Source: a bacterium UBA2214 (GTDB taxonomy: Bacteria > Zhuqueibacterota > Zhuqueibacteria > Residuimicrobiales > Residuimicrobiaceae). Taken from it: a stretch of DNA of 7,928 nt. Location of the stretch: the NCBI GenBank assembly GCA_002327255.1, contig DCUM01000252.1, forward strand, positions 38,759 to 46,686, read 5' to 3'. A program made the translations under genes and the position numbers. This document shows, one piece after another, positions 1 through 4,352 of the stretch (positions are counted from its first letter, which is position 1; the number at the start of each line of letters is the position of its first letter). Below the pieces are notes generated by a model. It ran no database searches and was not told the origin of the DNA. It saw nothing but the letters and a program-made list of their open reading frames with translations.

Positions 1-975
1 GTTCCCTTGCGGGAACTCAAGCTGCGTCAATTGGCAGGCGTCGGCATAATCTCCATTCACCGTGGCGACTCCGTCGAACTGGCCACAGCGGATTCCATTC
101 TCCAACTCAATGATCGCGTCCTCGCAGAGGGCAAACTGGAAGATTTGCTCAAACTCGAGGAGTATATCGGCCCCGAAGTGGCACTCGAGACATGCAACGA
201 TGCCGTGCAACGCACAGAGCGGGTAGTCATCAACCGCAAAGGGATCTTTGGGCGTTCTTTCCGGCAACTGGCGATGACCAAACGATACGGGGTCCTGGTG
301 ACGCGGCTGCAGCGCGGCGGCATCGATTTGCCGGTTTCCGCCGATCTGATGGTGGAACGCGGTGATATTCTCACGATTACGGGAGCGGATAAAAACGTAG
401 AGGCCGCCATCGCAGAGCTGGGACGTCGTGAACATAAAATCTACGAGACCGATATTTTCACTTTTTCCGCGGGCCTGTTGCTGGGCATTTTTGTCGGGAT
501 GATCAAGTGGCCGATTGTGGATGCTTCTCTCGGCAACGCCGGCGGACTGCTCTTCATGGGCATTTTACTGGGTTATCTGCGCAATTTCGGCCCTTTTTCC
601 GGCCGCGTGCCGGTGGCCGCGCGCTATATCCTGCAGGAATTGGGATTGCTGCTGTTTCTCGCCGGGATCGGCACCAAAGCGGGACAGGGGCTGATCGAAC
701 ATCTCAGGGATGCCGGCCTGGCCATCTTTGTCACCGGCGCACTGGTCACTTCCGTCACGCTGCTGGCGACGCTGTGGTTCTGTCATCGCATCCTCCGTTT
801 CGACTGGAACACCAGCTTCGGAGCGACGACAGGGGGGGTCACCTCCACCGTGGCGCTAAAAATTGTCACCCGCGCCGCGGATTCCCAATACGCGGTGCTC
901 GGGTATGCGGGCGTCTATGCCTTTGCCAATATCCTTCTGACCATGCTCGGACAGTTCATCGTTCGTCTTTTATGA
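1..975 (+). CDS. AspT/YidE-type putative transporter, C-terminal part (5' truncated by window)
   Basis: The reading frame is open from base 1 (Val-Pro-Leu...), so the true start lies upstream; the TTG at 7 is an internal Leu codon. About 324 residues are visible. Residues 1-50 and about 65-140 (counted from the TTG) look like two RCK/TrkA-C-type cytoplasmic domains: the first holds 'GVGIISIHRGD' and the second ends 'ERGDILTITGADKNVEAA'. From about 150 on the protein is hydrophobic, with about five membrane segments (GLLLGIFVGMI; GGLLFMGILLGYL; LGLLLFLAGIG; a segment around 'FVTGALVTSVTLLATLWF'; and the C-terminal 'GYAGVYAFANILLTMLGQFIV'). It also has the Gly/Thr-rich 'GATTGGVTSTVAL' loop. In the aspartate:alanine exchanger family (about 550 residues) the order is membrane half, two TrkA-C domains, membrane half, so this would be the last 60 percent. 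Substrate is not predictable; family members include aspartate/alanine antiporters and uncharacterised carriers. It faces the ketosynthase gene convergently. Confidence 0.85.
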   Translation, partial: VPLRELKLRQLAGVGIISIHRGDSVELATADSILQLNDRVLAEGKLEDLLKLEEYIGPEVALETCNDAVQRTERVVINRKGIFGRSFRQLAMTKRYGVLVTRLQRGGIDLPVSADLMVERGDILTITGADKNVEAAIAELGRREHKIYETDIFTFSAGLLLGIFVGMIKWPIVDASLGNAGGLLFMGILLGYLRNFGPFSGRVPVAARYILQELGLLLFLAGIGTKAGQGLIEHLRDAGLAIFVTGALVTSVTLLATLWFCHRILRFDWNTSFGATTGGVTSTVALKIVTRAADSQYAVLGYAGVYAFANILLTMLGQFIVRLL

Positions 976-988
976 GCATTTGAGCATT

Positions 989-1261
989 TGGGGTCGGACC
1001 TCAACGAAGTCATTAAATACAAGATGTTATACCTTATGAAAACGTCAAAACGCGCCTTACAAGACATTTTTTCCCCTTTAAAAAGTGGCAGTCAAGACGA
1101 ATCCTTAGCGTCAAACGATCGTTTCTTCCCGCAAAGCACTTTTTGGGCAACTCCTTAGCTGCCATTTTTCCCCCCTTAAAAAATGGCAGCTAAGGCCCAT
1201 TTTAGCTCATTTTCGGTCACTAAGTTATTAAAAATAATAATTCGGCTGAGGTCCGACCCCA
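989..1261. repeat. MITE/REP-like non-coding element with 15-bp terminal inverted repeats
   Basis: Positions 989-1003 (tggggtcggacctca) and 1247-1261 (its exact reverse complement) form a perfect 15-bp inverted repeat enclosing about 243 bp with no credible gene. The interior is AT-rich with two hairpin-like units: a perfect one at 1153-1195 and a decayed relative around 1055-1100. Both edges carry short tandem duplications: TGAGCATT twice at 973-988, overlapping the transporter stop codon, and GACCCCA twice at 1255-1268. No flanking target-site duplication is obvious. The block fits exactly between two convergent genes, with its right end 12 bp from the ketosynthase stop codon. It is most likely a non-autonomous mobile or REP-type element mobilised in trans. 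Alternatively it is a remnant left after a transposase gene was lost. No transposase is encoded here. Confidence 0.6.
1153..1195. repeat. Perfect 17-bp hairpin inside the intergenic element
   Basis: Left arm 1153-1169 (ccttagctgccattttt) is exactly complementary to right arm 1179-1195, with a 9-nt loop (ccccccTTA). The stem has a GC-rich base and an A/T-rich tip. It lies between two convergent genes and might limit read-through from either side, but neither side has the clean T-run expected of an intrinsic terminator. A similar but mismatched unit lies about 90 bp to the left (acattttttcccc ... aaaaagtggcagtcaag), suggesting that two related units were once present. Confidence 0.6.
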
Positions 1262-1273
1262 GACCCCAACCGG

Positions 1274-2506
1274 CTATTCCGGCTGGTATTTCTTGACGAT
1301 CATGGTGGCGTTGCTGCCGCCAAAAGCGAAATTATTGGTCAGGAAGGTATTGAACGCCACCTCCCGGCAGGCAGTCACATAGTTTTCATAAGCGCAGGCT
1401 TCATCCACGACGTCAAGATTGATGGAGGGCGCTATGAAGGCGCCGTTGAGCATGATCAGTGCGGCGATGAGTTCGAGGGCGCCGGCGGCGCCGATGGAAT
1501 GCCCGATCTGGCTCTTCGTTGAAGTCACCATGGGGCGCTGCTCCTGGAAGACTTTCTTGATGGCAGTGATTTCCGAGGGATCCCCGGCGATGGTGGAAGT
1601 CCCGTGTGTATTGATGTAATCAATGTCTGATGCCGTCATGCCGGCATCCTTCAGGGCGGCCTGCATACAGGCGGCTGCACCATCGGGAAGAGGCGCCACC
1701 ATGGAATAGCCGCCGTCGCAGTTGGTGGCATAGCCGGCAATTTCGCCGTGGATGCGGGCACCGCGGATCAGCGCATGTTGCAGTTCCTCCACGACTACGA
1801 CACCACCGCCTTCGGCCATCACGAAACCATCACGATCCTTATCGAAAGGCCGGGAAGCCTTTTCCGGCGCCTCATTGAAGCGCGAAGGCAGGACGCCCAT
1901 GGCGTCAAAGAACGCGCTGCCGGCCCAGTCGCACGACTCGCCGCCGCCGGCAAAAACCACATCCTGCAATCCCCATTTTACGGCCTGATAAGCGTAGCCG
2001 ATATTGACCAGACCCGTGGCGCAGGCATCTGATAAGGCCAGACTCATGCCCTGATTCTTGAGGAGCATGGTAAGATTGGCACTGCGGGAGGAACTCATGG
2101 TTTGCGGCACGCGAATGCCAATCCGCCGCGGTTTGTTATGCTCCTTCATGGCATAAGCCGCCTCAAACATATCCATCGCGCTGCCTTCACCGCAGCCGAC
2201 TATGACGCCGCAGCGTTCATTCTGAACTTCGGCTTCGATGAGCTGACTGTGCTCCAGGGCTTTCAAACCCGCATACGAGGTGAACTCGGAACCGCGTCCC
2301 ATGGTTTTCAAAACCTTGCGGGGGATATATTCCTCCGGATGCCAGTCGTGAATCCAGCCGGCTACCAAAGAGCTGAATCCGTGCACCTCAAATTCGGGGC
2401 AATGGCTGATACAGCTGACGCCCTGGCGGAGGGTGCGTTCGATCTCCCGTAAGTCCAGTCCCAGCGCGGAAGCGGCTCCCATACCGGTGATGACAACACG
2501 TCTCAT
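1274..2506 (-). CDS. fabB: Beta-ketoacyl-ACP synthase, FabB (KAS I)-like
   Basis: This condensing enzyme extends acyl-ACP by two carbons from malonyl-ACP in cytosolic type II fatty-acid synthesis. The chosen start gives 410 residues beginning MRRVVITGMGAASALG, the classic KAS N-terminus; E. coli FabB has 406. The frame stays open upstream to 2635, but that adds 43 low-quality residues with no conserved content. A strong AGGAGG lies 9 nt before the chosen ATG. Catalytic residues are intact: nucleophile Cys162 in 'SDACATG', His301 in 'NTHGTST', Lys331 and His336 in 'TKSQIGHS', plus the C-terminal gating loop 'NNFAFGGSNA' (393-399). The stretch 'FDAMGVLPSRFNEAPEKASRPFDKDRDGF' resembles FabB more than FabF. 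No ACP or other fab gene is adjacent. It could instead be a specialised ketosynthase of a polyunsaturated or secondary lipid pathway; the fold and reaction class are certain, the subfamily less so. Confidence 0.88.
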   Translation of the reverse strand: MRRVVITGMGAASALGLDLREIERTLRQGVSCISHCPEFEVHGFSSLVAGWIHDWHPEEYIPRKVLKTMGRGSEFTSYAGLKALEHSQLIEAEVQNERCGVIVGCGEGSAMDMFEAAYAMKEHNKPRRIGIRVPQTMSSSRSANLTMLLKNQGMSLALSDACATGLVNIGYAYQAVKWGLQDVVFAGGGESCDWAGSAFFDAMGVLPSRFNEAPEKASRPFDKDRDGFVMAEGGGVVVVEELQHALIRGARIHGEIAGYATNCDGGYSMVAPLPDGAAACMQAALKDAGMTASDIDYINTHGTSTIAGDPSEITAIKKVFQEQRPMVTSTKSQIGHSIGAAGALELIAALIMLNGAFIAPSINLDVVDEACAYENYVTACREVAFNTFLTNNFAFGGSNATMIVKKYQPE

Positions 2507-2515
2507 ATCCGATCT

Positions 2516-2521
2516 CCTCCT
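2516..2521 (-). promoter_or_regulatory. Shine-Dalgarno site that fixes the ketosynthase start
   Basis: On the minus strand AGGAGG occupies 2521 down to 2516, 9 nt before the ATG at 2506-2504. It is a near-perfect ribosome binding site and the main reason to reject the upstream in-frame Met codons. Beyond it the 2555-2640 stretch is AT-rich and probably holds the promoter, but I see no convincing -35/-10 pair. Confidence 0.75.
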
Positions 2522-2825
2522 AAAGGCATCCATACCGAAATACTGCCTGCATCGCTTTCTATAAAGAAAAGTTATGAAAAAGAATGAATTATGCAAGCAT
2601 TCTATGAAAAAAATAGCAGTACCCATGCGATCCACAGAGTTTCATATTTCCGGATCAGGCAGCAACAGCTGACACGATGTGCGCCGCTACCGCATAAAAA
2701 TCACGCGACGAGATGGGAGCACGAGCCAAAAAGCAATTCAGGCCGCCCTTCACTTTGAGGATGGATGGTATGCACCAATATCTTTCAACGGCAACCTGGT
2801 AACCCTCGGTCATGCCGACGCATGA

Positions 2826-2936
2826 CAGACTTTTGCTGCCCATGGAGATGGCTTCGTTCCGAAGATCGTGATGCGGGCCCCCTCTGCACAAGCGGCACGC
2901 AGGCTTTTGTGGTCCAAGGAGATGGCTTCGTTCCGA
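2826..2936. repeat. Degenerate direct repeat, two 37-nt copies
   Basis: Copies at 2826-2862 and 2900-2936 are offset by 74 bp. They share an exact 19-nt core (ggagatggcttcgttccga at 2844-2862 and 2918-2936) and have five mismatches over the 37 nt. On the minus strand the core reads '...gaacgaagccatctcc', which resembles the 'gaagcaatctc' type of intergenic repeat seen in many bacterial genomes; this similarity is from memory and not searched. A 7-bp inverted repeat directly to the left (2809-2826) may belong to the same decayed element. Confidence 0.55.
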
Positions 2937-2962
2937 CGCATTCATCCCATAAAGTTCATAAC

Positions 2963-2988
2963 CACCCCTCCGCCCTCCCGGAGGGGTG
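2963..2988. repeat. GC-rich 10-bp perfect stem-loop upstream of the operon promoter
   Basis: cacccctccg (2963-2972) pairs exactly with cggaggggtg (2979-2988) across a 6-nt loop. It ends about 17 bp before the proposed -35 box of the citrate-lyase-like operon. It is followed by a T-rich but interrupted tract, so it could be a terminator shielding the operon from upstream transcription, a regulator-binding palindrome, or part of an intergenic repeat. The sequence does not decide between these. Confidence 0.5.
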
Positions 2989-3005
2989 TATTGACGTATT
3001 TTATC

Positions 3006-3034
3006 TTGCTATTTGAGAAAGGTTTGTGTAAAAT
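3006..3034 (+). promoter_or_regulatory. Putative sigma-70-type promoter of the citrate-lyase-like operon
   Basis: A -35-like TTGCTA (3006-3011) and a -10-like TAAAAT (3029-3034) are separated by exactly 17 bp, matching 4/6 and 5/6 consensus positions. Transcription would begin near 3041 and give a leader of about 45 nt before the ATG at 3087. It lies in a locally AT-rich stretch in the right place and orientation. A second TTGACG at 2991-2996 has no well-placed -10 box. Confidence 0.45.
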
Positions 3035-3086
3035 AATGGACGTTTTAGATCACGCACCACACAACCAAACCTAAAAGGCACTCACC

Positions 3087-4349
3087 ATGCAAATATCCGG
3101 CCTCAAGTACGGTGCGCAGCTTCTGGATCTGGTGGAATTTCCGTATGCCCCCTTTTTAACCGCGGATGCCAACAAGGAGCAAATCCAGAACATGCTTGCG
3201 CAGTACAAAAAACTGGTTATCAAACCCTTTTTTGCCGGCGGCGTCGGCAAAAAGGGCAAAGCCGGCCTGGTGCGCATCGTCGAAACGCTCGAAGATGCGC
3301 TGCAGGCCAAAAAAGAACTCTATTTCGCCACCCACCATTACGGCAATAAAACCGTCACCGCCAACGGCGTCACCTTCGAAGCCTTCATCCCGTCAGAAGT
3401 TGAAGTCTATTTCAGCATCGCCACTTCCACGACCCATCGCAAACCCATCTTCACCATCACGCCTTTGGGGGGCGTGGATATCGAAACCCTGCCACCGGAA
3501 AAAAAACAGGTCATCTGGATCGATCCCTTCATCGGTCTCAAATCCTTCGACATCACCAATGCCCTGATGGACACCGGCTGTCCCGAACAGCTCATCTCTC
3601 CGCTGGTGCAGCATTTACCCAAGCTCTGGGGACTTTACGATAACTATAGCCTGACCACGCTCGAGATCAATCCGGTGCGGATGATGAAATCCGATAACCG
3701 CATCGTGCCGGTGGCCTGCGATCTCAAAGCGGCTTTTGATCAGGACAATCCCGCCTGGAAACGGCTGGGACTGCCTTCCACCATTTTTCAATCCGATATC
3801 ACGCCGTTTGAAGCGCAGATCAACCAGTTGCGCACCTATCAGGGGCAGAGCGACGTTCTCGAGCTCAATCCGCAGGGGAGCATCATCCCCTTCATGTTCG
3901 GCGGCGGAGCCAATTCGGCGGCCACGGAGACCCTCGGCAGCTCGGCCATTTTCTCTTCCGATTTTGGCGGCAATCCCCCCTACGAAAAGATGTATGACAT
4001 CGCCCGCATCGTTTTCAGAAATTGGCTCAGCAATGCGAACGTGCTGCTCCTCATCGGCGGCAAGGCCAACAACACGGATATCTATGTCACCTTCAAGGGG
4101 ATCTTTGATGCCCTGCGCGACCACATGGCCACCCATGGCAGAACGCCCATCTATACGGTCATCGGCCGCGGCGGGCCCAATCTGGTCAAAGGCATGTTTT
4201 ATGGCAAGGACATACTCGATACGCTCAAGCTGCCCTACAAGATGTTCGGCTATGATACCTCCATGATTCAGGTTCTGGAATTCGCCCAAAAAATCGATCA
4301 ATGGTGGGCTGAAAAGGGCAAAAAAGAATACGAAAAGAAAAAGGTTTAA
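3087..4349 (+). CDS. ATP-citrate lyase-like ATP-grasp/citrate-binding subunit (AclB-like)
   Basis: The 420-residue protein aligns by eye, end to end, with the N-terminal half of mammalian ACLY and with bacterial AclB (about 400 residues). Residues 1-220 are an ATP-grasp domain: 'LVIKPFFAGGVGKKGKAGLV' (43-62), the 'FEAFIPSEVEVYFSIA' strand, and metal/nucleotide ligands in 'LEINP' (Glu193, Asn195) and 'ACDLKAAFD' (Asp212). Residues 260-400 are the citrate-binding flavodoxin-like domain: 'FGGGANSAATETL' (271-283), 'GGKANNTDIYVTFKGI' (324-339) and 'GRGGPN' (360-365), the last keeping the Arg expected to bind citrate carboxylate (Arg361). In the family this subunit makes citryl phosphate from ATP and citrate and passes phosphate via the partner's His. 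An AAAAGG ribosome site lies 8 nt before the ATG. The C-terminal tail is Lys-rich. It is 3 bp from the large-subunit gene, so the two are surely co-translated. A citryl-CoA-synthetase small subunit, or a ligase for a citrate-like acid, is also possible. Confidence 0.82.
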   Translation: MQISGLKYGAQLLDLVEFPYAPFLTADANKEQIQNMLAQYKKLVIKPFFAGGVGKKGKAGLVRIVETLEDALQAKKELYFATHHYGNKTVTANGVTFEAFIPSEVEVYFSIATSTTHRKPIFTITPLGGVDIETLPPEKKQVIWIDPFIGLKSFDITNALMDTGCPEQLISPLVQHLPKLWGLYDNYSLTTLEINPVRMMKSDNRIVPVACDLKAAFDQDNPAWKRLGLPSTIFQSDITPFEAQINQLRTYQGQSDVLELNPQGSIIPFMFGGGANSAATETLGSSAIFSSDFGGNPPYEKMYDIARIVFRNWLSNANVLLLIGGKANNTDIYVTFKGIFDALRDHMATHGRTPIYTVIGRGGPNLVKGMFYGKDILDTLKLPYKMFGYDTSMIQVLEFAQKIDQWWAEKGKKEYEKKKV

Positions 4350-4352
4350 GCG

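Larger units (their letters stand above)
2507..3086. other. 580-bp divergent intergenic region, no supported gene
   Basis: This region separates the leftward ketosynthase and the rightward citrate-lyase-like operon, so it must hold both promoters. Part 2555-2640 is AT-rich. Part 2800-2940 contains a small inverted repeat (gtcatgc/gcatgac at 2809-2826) and two degenerate copies of a 37-nt unit. Part 2960-3086 contains a GC hairpin, a sigma-70-like promoter and the operon's ribosome binding site. Short open frames here, such as 2655-2945 on the minus strand, look non-coding: the two repeat copies are read in different frames and there is no conserved protein motif. Confidence 0.7.

Noticed and set aside
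507..983. 158-codon open frame in another plus-strand frame inside the transporter gene
   Set aside because: Fully overlaps the transporter's conserved membrane half, is rich in Arg/His/Gly, and shows no motif.
1000..1250. CRISPR array or tRNA in the intergenic block
   Set aside because: Only two hairpin-like units of unequal quality, no regular spacers, and no cloverleaf or anticodon arm.
973..1268. Target-site duplication flanking the inverted-repeat element
   Set aside because: The short tandem repeats at the two edges (TGAGCATT and GACCCCA) differ from each other, so they are not a duplicated target site.
2507..2635. 43-residue N-terminal extension of the ketosynthase
   Set aside because: The strong AGGAGG is placed for the downstream ATG, the KAS family begins at MRRVVITG, and the extension is AT-rich sequence with no conserved content.
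2655..2945. 96-codon open frame on the minus strand in the divergent intergenic region
   Set aside because: The internal 74-bp-offset repeat is read in two different frames, no protein motif is seen, and composition is unusual; most likely non-coding repeat sequence.
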